64,000 bases of DNA from the NCBI GenBank assembly GCA_013350335.1, contig CM023539.1, forward strand, positions 22,561,043 through 22,625,042. The letters are read 5' to 3'. A program made the position numbers and the translations under genes. Shown piece after piece: positions 1 through 15,200 of this stretch (positions are counted from its first letter, which is position 1; each line of letters starts with the position of its first letter). The notes under the pieces were generated by a model. It searched no databases and was not told the DNA's origin. It saw only the letters and a program-made list of their open reading frames with translations. The stretch is from Chimonanthus salicifolius (lineage: Eukaryota > Streptophyta > Magnoliopsida > Laurales > Calycanthaceae).

Positions 1-153
1 AACAATTTCTCAGGGGTGAAAACATCTAGTTTTGTTTTGCAGATCTAAGTTCTATTTCTGGGCCCATTTAAATGCATTTGAAAATCCATTAGTTTGTTCA
101 CTAGGGATATGTTTTCTTTTACCTATTCAACTTGTTATGTGTTCTTTTTACAG

Positions 154-217
154 TTGAATTTTAGGAACAAATCTGCAGCTGCAGAGTGCTACATGCGAAC
201 AGAACTTTGCTTGGAAG
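154..217 (+). CDS. MSH4: MSH4 exon a (core/lever end)
   Basis: 64 nt. It follows a pyrimidine-rich tract ending in cag and begins with TTG (Leu). It encodes [21 protein letters not shown] plus one base (g) of the next codon, followed by donor gtgatg. The match to plant MSH4 immediately before the IREDxSxLTLLAE segment shows that the next exon is 21 kb downstream. Confidence 0.88.
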
Positions 218-3200
218 GTGATGTTGGATGCTTCAGTTTTTTTCTGTTATTCTTTTAATGTTTATGTATTTCATCTTGGAAGTAAACAGACCTTATAATA
301 TCCATGTCATGTCTGGGCATCATAGCTTGTAGGAATGTAGACAATTAACTTCGAAGTGCTAACTATTCCAAGGATATTCGAGGTTTGTCACGGCAATTCA
401 GTACCACCATGAGTGATGTATCCAATGTCGTAAAAATATTTGCTGTTAAGTTGCTAAAGATGGGAAAACAAGTGCCGGTTGAAATGTTAATTTATAATTC
501 CTTTTTTTTTTTTCTTTTTGAGCGGTAACTGAAAAGATTCATTAAAAACATGGAAGTACATGAAGGATAAAAGAGAAGGGTTCAGGAGAAGTGAACCCAT
601 AGAAAGAGAAAGAAAGAAAAAGGTACAAGGTATCCCGCCTCTAGAAGACAAGTACAAATCACAACCCGCCCCTGCAAGAATCAAAGTGGTCAAAAGTCTG
701 TGTCATAAATGAAAGACTCCCTACATGTTTCACCTTTAACAACGTGTTAACTTGTTAGATCTGCAAATGACCAAATTGGGAATGTTTTGGCATTTCAGAA
801 TTTCTTCTTGGCATGTGGAAAGTGGTTAGCCTAGCCTTTATATGAGGGCATGGAACAATGGCATCATTTCTACATTTAATTTTTTTTTTTTTGATCCATG
901 AAAAGAAAATATATTAGAAAAGGAAAACAAATACAGGAAGACATAAAAAGTCTAAAAGAGTTAGACCCAAAGAAAAAATGCAAGAAGAGTAAAGGACAAG
1001 AAAGAATTGAAAATACAATAAAAGAAGAGCAAAAGTTCCTCCAAATTCAAAGAAGGAAAACACCTGAGAGAAGGTTGATGACTCTAAGCTTGCTAAAATA
1101 ATCTTCCACTCCATTCATTGCTCGGCCGATCTGGACAAAGGACACATCCATCCCCGAGGCCAACTCACTAATCTCCCTCACCAAAGTGATCAGTTTCCAG
1201 GGCGGTCGTTTTTGTCCCTTAACTCATTTGATTGCATTTGCCGAATCTCCCTCAATAATGAGTTTACCTTGCCCATACGTTTTCCAGATGTACAAAGCTC
1301 TCCTAATGCTAAGGATTTCCACTTCATTGGAGTCTCCTTTTCTCACTGACTCATTGAAGACAATGGATGTGGTCCCCTGCTGGTCCCTAAGCATCCCGCC
1401 AATCCCGGTAGGCCCTGGTTTTCCTCTAGCAGCCCTGTCTACATTGAACTTCATGACATTCTGTTCTGGATGTCTCCATTGATCTTTAGGCTTCACTTTC
1501 TTTCTAAACCCCTTCATACATTCTTCCCAAGATGATAAGAGGTCTGTAAGTCTAAGGCCACTAAACTCTTTGCTAGACAAAAGCCACACAGAAAGTCTCC
1601 ATTTTGCTATTTGAAAAAGTTCACTCATTTCTGTTGATTTTCCTTAAAAAAATTCTAGAGTTTCTTTCTTTCCAAATAGTCCATAGGATAACTGTAGGAA
1701 TGGTATCCCACACAAGTTTAATCCTTGGACCCAAAAGTTTTGTTTCTAGGGTTCCCACCCACAGGTAATCCCAGATATGTGAAAGGGAAGCTTTCCTACG
1801 CTGCAACCTAATCCTTCTGCAAGGTCCTTAAGAAGGTCCTCGGCCAAATTGATTCCAATGATGGTACCTTTGCCTTGGTTGATTCGAAGACCCGATGCTA
1901 ATTCAAAACATCTAAGAATAGCCTTGTTACCCAATAACTCCTGACGAGATAGTTCACAAAAAAAAAGGCGTCGTCTGAAAATTGTAGGTGTGTAACTATG
2001 GGGCCATTCAGTGTCACTTTGAAACCATTGACTACTCCCATCTCTCTTGCTTTCTCCACTAATTTGTTCAGGCTTCCCCACACTAAAGTGAAAATGAAGG
2101 GAGATAAAGGATCTCCTTGCCTTAAACCCCTGTTTGCTTGTATGGGCTGTGTCGGAGAACCGTTGACCAGGATGGAATATGAGGTGTCCTCAATACAAGC
2201 TTTCATCCCCTTACACCACAAACTCTCAAAACCCCTCTTAACGAAGAGGTATTCTATGAATGACCAGTCCACAAAATCATAAGCCTTTTTCATATCAATT
2301 TTAAAAGGGAGACCCGGTTTCTTCTCTTTGCGTCTCATGTGGACTAGCTCGTTGGCAATAAGGACCCCTGAAATTCCATTACTAGAAGTATGCAAGACCT
2401 AAGGCGGTGAATAGGTCTGATCCGATTTTATTTTCCTTTTTAAAATAAATCAATTTAATAATATGTGCGCAGCGGAATAAACGTGTGTGGAAGTGATAAA
2501 CAAAGGAATCAAACAATCAAAGCAAACGACATTACACAATCATTTATAGTGGTTTGGTTCACTTAAACTTACATCTACTGTCAGACTTCCGAACTCTAGG
2601 GTCGTCCCAATAAATTATGAATGGGCTTCACACCTAGATAGTACAACCTAATTTTTTATAGAGGTTCGACCCTCATGGTCTAATCCTCGATGCCTATTTT
2701 TTTGGGTGGTTCGAACACACTATTCTAATCCACCTTACAACTTTTATCAAATAAAAAGTAAAAGACGAACACTTGCCGTGGGCCCTAGCAAATCTTCATA
2801 AAGTGTGTTCTTCTTGTTAATGTCTCCGTGCCTTCTACCTTCAGATCTGTTCCATTCTCCAGTGAGCTTTGGCACAGCAGAACATGGGTTCTAGGATAAG
2901 AATATTACTGGTTTTTAGGTCCTAGAGGAAGGTCCTCATCTTCTTCACAAAATAAGCATTGAATGCTTTTTCATTTTCCTAGTAAAAGATGATGAAGAAG
3001 AGAGATAAGGGATGTGGAAGGTCTCTGGTCACTGTTGGGATTTTTCAATATTCAAATCTATCTTTTGAATTCAGTCAGCCGTATATTTATAAGACTGTTT
3101 TAGAATAGTTAAGTGTCGAGGCCTCCAGATTGCCTTCGAGGCCTCGAGCTTGTATTTGGTAATACAACTCAAGATTTTCCAGATTTCAAACCTCGATTTG

Positions 3201-6200
3201 AGTGATATTTAGTCAAAGGCCAGCTCACCAATACTCAACACGTATCATCAAATTTGTATGTGATTGCAAATCACAATGTGGCTTATCTCGTTTTCCATAA
3301 CTTTATTCCATAAAATCAAATCATGAAGTGGCAATTAGAGTTTTCATAATCTTTTCAAATCAAGAGGAGCCTTTCCATAATCTAAGAAGACCCTTATAGA
3401 TTCTCCATATTTCCATAAGAATCCCAATCATGATAAGAGTTACGATTTTTTTAAATCAAAAGGAGCCTTTCCCTTTTCCAGATTTTTCTTACCATATCTT
3501 GTGAGATTTTTGGTCAATGGACAAATGGACTTGAGATTTCACACTGAAATCCAGCTGTTATAATTTTCACTCAGATATAGACAATCTTTGAGTCTTCGAG
3601 AAAGTGCTTGAGGCCTCAAGGCTGAGAGTGAAACATTTTTCAGTTTTCCAATTTTATAACCATGGACTTCTAAGGTATTTTAGGCTTAACCTAAGGTCCA
3701 CTTACCTGCGTGCCAATCACATGTTCGGTGTGGATTCTTCAATGCACATTAGATCTTCTGACATCTTTGCATTCTTCCAAGGCAAGGTCCAAGACACATT
3801 GTCACGCTAGGTCATGGAATTGACAATACATAGACTCGGTCCAATCGTGCTCCGAACAACCCCATCCAAAATTTGTCTATCCTCCACAAATGCTCCTTGA
3901 GATTCACCTATAATTTCATATAATACTTTTTTCAACCTTTCCGCTAGAACCATTGTAAGAGTTTTATACACACTCTCGAGCAGACTAATTGGCCAGTAAT
4001 GAGAGAGTTCCGCTGACCCCTCCCTCTTCGGAATTAGGGTGATAAAGGCATTCTTCAAACTCTTAGTAATAATTCCATTGCGGTGAAATTCCTTGAAGAC
4101 CCAAAGAAAATTTGGACCCACAATATCCCAACATGCTTTGAAAAAATTGAAATTAAAACCATCCGGTCCTGGAGCCTTATCCCCTCTAGATCTTTAAACG
4201 TAGATTTGATCTCTTCAATGGTGAACTCCGCTTCCAAACTTGTTGCATTCTCTCGACTCATCCTCCTAAATTGAATTCAACCCAAAGTAGGTCTATGTGA
4301 ACCTCTGTTAGTCAATGAGCGGAAGAAAGCTTATCAAAAGGGGATCTAGGACAGCTAGGCAGATGGTCAAGAGAAAACCCATATTGGGGGTAGGCAAATG
4401 CAAATCTGATGGGAGGGGGGAGAGACAACACCGGGGAAATGATCACAAAGGAGAGAGTTCAGGAAAGAAAGTACCTGAGCTGAAGAGAAGATAGACGACG
4501 CCTCATAACATTTACAACATAATATTTTTAGGAATACGAATGCTGTCGAGAGTAGTTAGAAAGCTGCGATAAGATGGAGAAATAAAATGGTAGGACACAA
4601 ATTAATCAATAGGATGGTCAGTACCAACACGCTAACCTTTTCGAAGGGCAATAGGAAGTTCAGGTTCTATGGGTGACGGTTGAGTAGCAGCATGTTGAGT
4701 CGTGGGTTAATGCTTTCTTCATTGATACACAAGAGTAGACTTGGATTTTTCAGGAGTAGCAATATTGTCTGTTAGAATAGGAAGGACTGAAGGAAATGAA
4801 GAGTCAAAACAAGTTTGATCAAAATAGGGAACGTGTTAAAAAAAATGTGACATCCATGGAGACATACGCCTTACCAGTGACAAGATCTACAAGATCTAGA
4901 CACTTATACCCATTATGGAAGAGTATTCCCAAAATAGACATTTGATAGAAAGTTTGGAGAGTTCGTTACTAGAAAACAAATGGATGAAGTAAACATATCG
5001 AAAGACATGTAACGGAATGGTGGAAACATGTTTGTGCATGGACACAATATCAATTGGAGATTTGTTATGCAACACACATGGGGGCATGCAATTTATTAGA
5101 TAACTTGAAGACCCAACTTCTTCTAGCCAATACGACTTAGGTACATGCATAGTAAATAATAAGGAACGGGCTACCACAAGAAGGTGACTATTTTTCCTTT
5201 CATCAACACCATGTTGGTTAGGTGTGTGAGGGCAAGAGGTTTGAGATTTAATGCCATGGTCATACAAAACTTGTAAGAATGAATGTGAGAAATACGCCTC
5301 CCCTATTATCACCTAACAAAATTTTGATATGGCAATCAAATTGGATTTTGACGAAGTGATAAAAAACCTTAGACTTGTGTTTCATCATGTATACCCAAGT
5401 CATACGAGAGTAATCATCGATGAAAGTAACAAAAAAATTAAAACTATGATGTTTGTCGTCTTGGCAACTTTCAAACTCGAATTTATCAAAATTCAAGAAA
5501 TAAACCACTTGCTTCAAGACTTTATTTGATGGGTACCCTAAACGGCAGTGCCAAAGCCACATATCCTAAGAAGACAAGGTAAAACAAGCTTCAGAGTGAT
5601 TGTTAGCCCAAGGATCGAAGAAATATAAGCCGTTGGCTTAACTACCACCACAAATTGTCTACCTCGTGACCAAGTCCTTGAAGACATAATGGGTAAGATA
5701 AAAAGTTACTGAACAATTCAATGACTTAGTAAGGGCCCTAACAGATACGGGATTGCGAGAGAAATGAGAAACATGTAAGAAAATGATAAACCAAGATTAG
5801 AAGACAAAGGGATAGTCCCTTTACCAACGATATTAGTGAAAAAACCATTAGCTAACTTTACTTTACCAAGAGAAATAGGGGAAAGTATGGAAAAATAAAT
5901 ACCAGCCATATGATCGCTAGTTCCAGAGTCAATATTCCATGAACTATTAGATGAAGCATGGAGGGAAAGTGGTGCAGTACATGACTTGTCTGTAGCAACA
6001 TGGGAGACCTAAGAGGATTGAAGATTCTTCAGTTGCAACTTGTCTTGCTTCATATTTAGACAATTGAATGATGTCACCTTCACCTAGCAGAGGAAGGGGT
6101 TTCAGTATGATGAGCCTGCTTAGAGGGGGACCGAGCATGAAGTTTATAACACGAATCAACATAATGATTGGTCACTTTCCAATATGTAAAGAACCTAGTA

Positions 6201-9200
6201 CCCTTCTCTATAGTCCTCTAGTATCCTGTGTTAGTGCCTCGGCTTGGCCAAGTCCCTAAGTTTGTCAATTCCATGACTCGGAAAGAAGCATTTGCTAGAA
6301 CTTTGAAGACCCAATGTGATCAAGAATGAAGATCACGATCCACCGGATTGAAGCTCATCGTTATGGCAATCAGAAAACATGTAATATGGCCATAGATGAC
6401 TTTAGGTGGTACCCACACCTTAGAGAGGACTATCCCTAGGTTTAGTGAAACAAATGGTTAAATCATAAAAAAACCTAGAGAGGAAGCTTGTCAATGAATT
6501 GGGACCCAACTTGAAAATATGTATTTGGTTTCACTGTCAGCTCGACCAATCGTTCTCACCGACCCCTCAGTGGAGACAGGATCGACCCATCGTGGTCAAG
6601 GACTGGTCGACCCGATTGACATAGGTTTTGGATCATAGAACTGTCATTCTGGAAAAACCTCTAATCGAGAGTCTCATATGCACCGACCCCTCGGTGAAAG
6701 GCTAAAACGACCCCTCGTCGTCAATGACTCCTCGATCAAGATTTATGAGTTCTGTAACTTGAACTCAGGTGGGCTCTCGAGAAAATAGACATATCGGCAG
6801 TTCAAGACAGATCGAGAGTAGCCAGGACTGACCCCTCGGTAAAGGGCGACAGGTCGTTCTGGGTAACGAGTTTCTAAACTAGAAACTACTGTGAGCCTCT
6901 TGTATGGACCGATCTCTCGATGCCATTACTGTCGACACATCGGCGACAACGACATGTGGACCGAGAAAGAATATTACCGTTGGGAGTGCATTATTGCGCA
7001 ATGGTCGGGTTGTTGAACAGTAACATTTCTAGTCACCGACCCCTCGGTGCGCCCGACCTGTCGGTACACTACCGTTGCAGCAACTGGTTTCCCTTTCTAT
7101 ACAAAAGAATTTTTATGCAACGAGTTGTTATCCTTTTGAAGGATCAGTTGGACCCTCATAATTATCAGTGAGCTTAAACGAAGGCCAACAGAAGGATCAC
7201 TCTCTCTCTCTTGTGCTTACACTTGGGGAATCAAATACAACCAATTAAATGGATTAAGTTGTGAGAGAGAACTGGAAAGGAGGAGAACATAATAATCTAG
7301 GAAACCTTCGGTATAACCAGTTTCCTTGTCATCCTGCATTGTGATTGCTATACGGTGGCTAAGAGGTGGAGCGTCGGCACACATTGGGTGGGATTTTCAT
7401 GAAGCACACATCAAGAGAAAAAGCTCAAAAGGCAAGTGCTTCTTGGTTTTAATTTTATTTTAAAACCTTTGTTCCGAAAATAAATCAAAGATGCTTGGTT
7501 CCGGAACCACTATAAAAAATCTGGAGCGAAGTCTTCGGCATAGTGGTGGGTGGAATTTCCAGCAAAATGGATAAGTGGAACTCCTATTTGACAGTGGTGG
7601 GTGAAATTCCCAGCCGATTGAGTGAGGTGGAATTCCTACTCTAATTGTGAGGGTGTAAGTCCCCACTTAGTGGATTTTGGAGATAGATCAAGGTTGAGTG
7701 AGTCCTGACAGTGGATGTAGGTTGGCTAACCGAACCATTTTAAATTGGTCTTATGGTGTTTGATCTATGTGTGTTTGTATTTATTATTTAAGTACTATTC
7801 TCAACACACATCACTTTGCACATTGATTATCTTATTTTATATATTGTGCACAAGCATCGATAATCAAACATTATGTGCAGGGTCATAATCTTAGTGTGAT
7901 CAATTAATAAAATTATCACATTAAACAAATCTCTTGATATATGTTCTGTTGCACTCAAATTAATCAATAAATTTGTAAACACCATGAAAAATGGGATTGA
8001 CCTATTCACCCCCCTTCTAGGGTCAATCATGTTGTTCTAGCACATTGGAAAATGGATCTTTCATTTGGTATCAGAGTCTCGTGCTCTTGTGAAAGGACTT
8101 AACCGTCCGAGTTGATCCATGCTAGAACAATGGCTATAAGAGAAAGCCATGATATTTCCAAACCTCTATTTGTGATGAAAAATGAATAGAAGAACTATAA
8201 AATGTTTTCATCATTAAACATGGTTGGGAATAGGTGAATAAAAAGTGATCTGTGCCTATGGAAGAGGTATTGGATAAACCCTCAACTTCCATGATCACTC
8301 TGCCCAAAGACCAAATATGCTTAGACTTGTGATGAATTAGCTATGCACGTAAATCAAACACATGTTGCATTCATCAGTGTTGTTTCATGATAAGCTGTCA
8401 AAATATTTAAAAGACATGAAACAATAAAAGAGGGTGAAAGAATCCACTGAAAAATTGCCTCTTTTAGCCCAATGGATGACACCACCTATCTTGACCAATG
8501 TGTGTACAAAGTATTTAGGTGAATGGTCCATCCATTGAAAAGGTCCTAGCTAAATCCTCCAAGAGAAGAAGATGATAGATAAAAGGAACTTGTTGAAGGT
8601 AATGTCCTTCAAGTATCCTTTATGGCCATGTACCAATATGTTTGTGGGGACAACATCGTGGTACAAAATCTGAAAATTTTGATTCAAAAGATCAAATGGG
8701 AAGACACCCAAAAATTAAAACCAGATTTAAGAAAAGGCCAACACTGGATTGTGAAGTTAGATTCCAAGTCTCACAATAATCATGTTCAAATGTGTAAAGG
8801 AATTCAATCCATGTTTTTGTTTGATTGTTCGATTGATCTTATACAAAATACTTGTTTGTACATGTAGATTTGCACTCTAGTATTGGATTATATTTGTCTC
8901 ATTTCATTTCATATGCCATGTGATTTGTGCATCTTTAGGAAATAAATGTAGTATGTGCATTACCTCATGTATAGGGTGTGTATGGTATTCATACACAGTG
9001 TCGTTTCATTCTAAGTTCATAAACTTGTGAATCCCATGTGGAATGAAACATGCTCTATGCCCTTAAATGGATTAACTTTGGTGTGACCTACCAAAAGTGC
9101 TTGTCTAAATCAATTTATGTACCAGCTCTTTCAAGGAATTGGAGTATACTTGAAAGAATGGTAAATGTGTTTATCATGTTTTGGGTAATAACATGATAAC

Positions 9201-12200
9201 AGGCATAAGAGCTGTGTGTAACATCATACTTCATTTCCATATGCTCGATAACCATATTCTAAAACAGGAAATGAATGTATGATTAGTGTGTTGAGTGTCT
9301 CATTCCAATACTTGCTGTTTTTTTTTTAAACATTAACCACTTGATTTTATTAATTAGGGAAAAGAGTACATAAGAAGGGTCTGAGTATAAGACGAATATA
9401 CTCAGAGCAAAGAAGAGGAACAGATATATAGAAATAAGAAGACATAGGAAAATGAGAAAAAAAAAAGAAAAGATACATCCAAATGTCATCCCGAAATAAA
9501 AACCAAAGGAGGATCCGAGCCCCCTAACTCTCGCGGTTCGTGGGTGAGAAGAATTCCACCACCGGAGACTGAAGATGAACACCAGCTTTCGCGAAGAGAC
9601 ACTCCACACAGTTAGCTGAACGAGGAGTATGAATGAAGATGTTACCCCAATTGCACAAGCTCCAAATATCCCTAGCAATACCAACCAACCTCCACAGGGG
9701 GGGATTTCCTATTACTAGTCCAGGAGATAACGTTAGTTGAGTTACCTTCGATAATGAGATTTCCTCTCCTAAAACTTGACCAGATCTGAAGTGCTCTCCT
9801 AATTGCCCTTAGTTCAGCTTCGTTTGATTCCATAGACCCTACAGATTCGGAGAAGGCTGCTAACATATTGCCCCTATCATCATTAAGTACTCCCCCAATG
9901 CCTGCCAGACCTGGTTTGCCCATAGTTGCCCCATCAACATTGAATTTAGAAGAACCTAATAGAGGTGCTACCCACTTAACCAAACGTCTGCTCACTCTAC
10001 CTAACCCTTTCATACAACCTTCCCATGACAAGTAAAAATCTTCAGAACCTAGACCCCTAAAGTCTTTACACGCGGACAACCAACCAATCAAGTGCCACTT
10101 TACCCTCTCAAAAATTTCTCTAGGACAACCCCTTACCCTAAAAAATCCTCCTATTACGTTCTTTCCATATTTCCTAAAAAACATCAAACGAAACCATTTT
10201 CCATGCCACTCTCAGCCTACCTTTAAGGGGAGTCCCCAACCAAGCCACCAATAAATCCTCCACTCTAATACCAAATACCCACGAGCTTCCAAACAAACTC
10301 AGAAAGAAATTCCACACAACACCTGTGAAGCGACATTTGTAAAATAAGTGGTCCACATACTCCTCTTCAACCTCACACAGTAAACAAAGTGTCGAAGCCT
10401 CTTCAGGGATAACTCCTCTTCTCCTAAGATTAAGTCTCACAAGAATTCTTTTTTTTTTTTTAAACCGACCACACAAAAAATTGGATCCTAGGGGGGATCT
10501 TGTTGTTCCAACTAGATTACAGTTAGGAGGTGAACCTAAGTTTGTGGCATAAGTAGAACGCAAGATAGATTTAACTGAGAAAGACCCGGACGGCTCTAAA
10601 GACCAGATCCATTTATCCCTATTCTCCACTCATAATCTATGATCACTAAGGATTCCAATCAAAGCTCGGTGGGCGGCCATCTACCTCACTATAATAATCG
10701 CTAACCAGTGCTTCCCGATCTAAAGCCATTCTAAAGAGCCTTGGGAAAACTACCCTTAGTGGACTCTCCCCCACCCATATATCTTTCCAGAACATCACCC
10801 TCAATCCATCTCTAATCTGTAGCCTAATCCCCCTCAGAAATGTTTCCCCAACCCTTCCTTCTCCGTTACCAATCTTCATTAAGGATTTCACTACCAATGA
10901 GCCTTCCCTAGCAATTGCTACTTAACCGCCATTCCCCCAGATCCTCCACTCCATATCTCACCGCTAAAACCTTTCTCTATAGTGCCTCTTTCTCCGAAGC
11001 AAATCTCCACAACCATTTACACAGAAGGGCATGATTCCTATCTCTGATACTGTAAAGCCCCACCCCCCCCATTTTCCTTCATGTCCCTAGTCTCCTCCCA
11101 TTTCATTAGGTGGATTTTTCTTGTATTTTCTTTCTCTTCCCATAGGAAATCTCTTTGAATTTTTTCTAGTCGTTTTGCCGCCCCTTTGGGCATTTCGAAC
11201 AAAGAGAGATAGTAGGTGGGGAGGTTCACCAGGCATGATTTAATTAGAGTCAATCTACCCCTAGTGGAGAGGTTAGATTTACTCTAAGCATTCAATTTTT
11301 TTTAAAGCCGTTCTAAAACAGGTTCCCAAAACACTTTGGATCTCGGGTTCCCACCAACTGGTAACCCAAGATAAGCAAATGGAATCTTGCCAACGCCGCA
11401 ACCTATCTCCCTCGCCAACCCTTCCAGCTCCTCCCCGTCCACCCCCAATCCAATGATATTACTCTTCCCTAAATTTATTTTCAATCCTGACACCATTTCA
11501 AAGCATCTTAGAACCGCTCTCACCCCAAATAGCTCTTCACTAGACGCTTCACAACACAATAATGTGTCATCTGCAAACTGAAGGTGAGTGATTGATCAAC
11601 TGTAAGGGCAGATCTCCAACCCTTTTATGAGATGTGACTGTTTAGCCCGAGTCATGAGACCATGAAGTGCTTCAGCTACCATTGTGAAGAGAAATGGAGA
11701 TAAGGGGTCTCCCTACTGTAAACCCCTAGTTGCACTAATTGGTTCTGTAGGTGAGCCGTTCACCAAAATTGAGTAGGTAGACTCTTGAACACAAGCCCTT
11801 AGCCATCTCCTCCATCTTTTGCCAAGTCCCATCCTCGAAAACAGATAATTTACAAATTCCCATCTGACATGATCATAGGCCTTCTCCATATCGAGCTTTA
11901 AAAGCACACCATTTAGACCATCCTTATGTTTTGCATGGATTAACTCATTTGCTATCAATATTCCGTTCAAAATCTATCTCCCCCCAATAAAAGCCGCTTA
12001 TGACTCCCCAATTAGCCCCCTAGGACCAAGCTAAGTCTCGTAGCTAATACCTTGGCCAACAACTTGTATACGAACCTACAAGACTTATCGGTCTATAGTG
12101 AGACAATTCTGAGGCCCCCTCTTTTTTGGGGATTAAGGCAACCAAACAATGTTTAAGACTCCTGTTTAGGATCCGTCTTCTATGAAACTCTCTAAAAAAT

Positions 12201-15200
12201 CTTAGGAAATACGCCTTAATGATATCCCAGTAACTTCTAATGAATTTGAAATTATATCCGTCAGGACCCGGAGCTTTCCCACCATCACAACTATGAAGCG
12301 CCTCCAGCACCTCATTTTCCTCGAACTCTCTTTCAAGCCAGGACACTTTATCTGATGCAAGAGAGCCGAAGGTAACCTCCTCAAGAAGTGGATAACTAAA
12401 CTCCTCCCAATCTTCTGATCTACCCCTCTCAGCATTTCTTGGGTAAGCATATGAAGGTCTACGGTTAGGTGAAGAAATCCCCTCTTTCAATGAATCAACC
12501 TCCAATCCCCCACTAGATCTAGGCCAGACTCCCCCGGAGGTATGGAAAGCATGATAAGGAATTGAATGGAAAAGTGCAAAAGGTTGGGTAGCACCTGGTT
12601 CAAGTATAGACGACGCCACCGGATGTTGCTGATTAAGTCTGCCCTCGCTGGATGCTATAAGAAATGGTTGGAATGATGATGGCCCCAACAGATGACCAGC
12701 TCCGCCCCCTAAGCTCCTCCGTTGAAGAAGGCCCTGAGTATGTGTTCTGAACACGCCAATCTGCTACTACTCCCCGCTGACTAAGAAGATGCAATGAAGG
12801 ATGATGCGAACGAAACTGGCCTTGGGTAGACTCCACCAAAGATCAAACCTGAAGATGGTAAGAAGCAGTCCCCAACTCGGAAGAGCCAGGGAAAAGATGT
12901 GCATAACTGAAAAGAGTAGAAGACAAAGGAGACGGGAGGTAAGGAGTACCTGCAGGAGGAGAGGCCCTAGCAGTCAGACCCGGAGGATGAGGCATAGCAT
13001 GGGGGTGCGAATCAAATCCAGTCAAAGGCACTGTAGAAGGAAGTGATGCGCTCCTCCTGTGCGGATTACCTTCGATGTTTGGGCCAAATATGGTGGTAAA
13101 ATGGATCTTGACTGCTGCTCTTATCTCATTTTTTGATTCCAACCTTCTCCCATTGACCAAGATAGATTTCAAGGAATTTACCGCAGCTCTTGCTTTAGCC
13201 ATACGGTGGAAGAATTTTGTGTTTCTGTCACCTTCTTTCAGCCATGTAGCCCTTGATTTTTGTCTCCATTCCACTTCCTCTCTCGTAAGTACTCCCCATA
13301 ATTTTGACATGCATAACTGTTTCTGAAGATACTCCTTATCTAACAAATCCCGTTCCTCCTCCAAGCTTTCCCACTCCGCAAGTATGTCCAAAGAATGGTC
13401 TTTCTCCTCTAGTAAGTTACCCATCTCCATCTTACTCCATTCTTTAATCTTGGGCTTTAACATTTTCAGTTTTCTTTGTAGACAGAAGCCAGCTTACCCC
13501 TCAACCTCAAATGAGTTCCACCATTCCTTTATTTTTCCAAGGAAGTCCTTATTGCCCAGACATGCATTGTTGAAGCAGAATGTCTTGGGTCCCCAGTCCT
13601 CCTCCTCCATACTTAGGAGAATTGGCCAATGATCTGAAATAGGTCTTCTAATTTTAACTTGCATCCCCCCTCTAAATAATTCTTCCTATTTTACCGATAC
13701 TAAGAACCTGTCTAATCTACTCATCGATGGGCCTCTTGATCCGTTTGACCATGTGAATCTACCTCCCAGCAATGGATAGTCAATTAGTTGACATGAATTG
13801 ATGCAGTCTGAAAACTCCTCCGAGTAATTGGAACTCATAGTCCGTCCCCTCCTCTCTGAAGGAAATCGAACTGCATTAAACTCGCCCCCTACACACCACG
13901 GTCCAAACCATCTATGCTTCAGGTGACAAATTTCCTCCCAGACCTCTCCGAGTGTGTGCCATATACATTGGTGAACATCACTTCTACATCCTCCTCAACC
14001 AATTTCCCTTTCACAGAAATTGTTCTGTTACCCATGATTGTTTCCACCGCTTCAAACGCCTCAGTCTTCCAGAAAATTATCAGTCCCCCCGAGTTTCCAA
14101 CAGCTGGTTTTGCGCTCCAAGATGCTGATCTAATACTTGTTGTTATACATTATGTGGAATAACTCTTGTTCGTAGACACCTTGTCTTTGTTAAAGCTCAA
14201 AAATGCCGCATCTTATGACATCACACACTTGGGCAATATACTTGAATTAGTGAATCAAATGTGTCCAAGAATCTTGGATTGATTTGGATCCAGGAAAAGA
14301 GATCCGTAATCCATGGTCTGTACCTTCTTCAGAAGGGTGAATTGAATCTTCAAATGGCACAGATACGGTGTGAATGTATGTATCATCATTGGCATTCAAA
14401 GGTGTATAAGCAAAACTTGATGAATTATGAACATCACAAGCACACACACACCCCCAAATTACCTAGTCATCCTTCAAGTTAGAACCCAGGTCGAAGGATA
14501 GAGTAGTTGGAGGAACAGACAGGTCGGTATTGTTGGAAATCAGAACACTGTCTGAAAAGGGGGAAAAATCGAAAGGGGAGACAGCTCGATACATATCGAC
14601 ATGTCGACACAGACGAGTAGTTGGTTACGACCGGTCGGTGTGTCAGAAAGAGTAAATTAAAAGGTCTCTTTCTTCGCAAAACGACTGATTATTCAAAATC
14701 GTCGTTCCTTCTCCCGCTGAGTTCTAGCGATTTCTCCTTCTCCTCCCGTGACCTAGACCAATCGATAGGACATCCCGAAGCGAAATCTCGCCGGAAAACC
14801 TTAGGGTTTTTGCTTCTCTTACTTCAAGAATCAAGGGTGTCACGGTGTTTTTGAGATTTAGAGTTCGGATAAGCCTTGGTCAGCTCTTTCCCAGCAACCA
14901 TGCCGAAAATAGAGACTGCTAAATCTCAGTCCTCAACAACCGGAAAAATCCCTGAGTCCAGCTCCCATTTTCCTAGGAGATCACCTAGGTTCGTACAGGA
15001 TGTCCCCGAACCTAGCGCTGCTGACTCTGCTCTGAAGAATACCCCTCACAAAAAAACCCCTGACCCAAATATTGGATCCAATTGTCGGTATTTTTTCAGG
15101 TCTCAATTTGGACAAAACCTGAGAACCGAAGAAGAAGTGATCTCTTTGCTGGACAGCTCTGATGAAGAAGGGGAAGAGAATGTCGAAAATGCAGACACCC

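Larger units (their letters stand above)
1224..4290 (-). pseudogene. Broken LINE reverse transcriptase / RNase H
   Basis: Order in the element: the start of the RT region ([15 protein letters not shown], 4055-4261), RT fingers ([20 protein letters not shown], 3870-4121), then, across the solo [46 protein letters not shown] and the catalytic FSDD (1950-2365). The RNase H part follows ([19 protein letters not shown] and [13 protein letters not shown], 1224-1628). Frameshifts and stops separate the blocks, so no functional product is expected. It is closely related to the LINE at 20053-21140, sharing the RNase H motifs almost word for word. Confidence 0.85.
879..4310 (-). mobile_element. L1-type LINE, 5'-truncated, interrupted by a solo LTR
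   Basis: The 3' poly(A) tail appears as a T run at 879-892 on the + strand. Moving right (toward the 5' end of the element) come an RNase H remnant, reverse transcriptase, a solo LTR insertion at 2369-3858, and the N-terminal part of the reverse transcriptase up to about 4310. There the sequence changes to a Copia remnant. The 5' endonuclease and ORF1 are absent. Confidence 0.85.

Noticed and set aside
8066..8078. tRNA-like sequence
   Set aside because: It is a primer-binding site complementary to tRNA-Met; no tRNA cloverleaf surrounds it. The same applies to 23729, 29993 and 63580.
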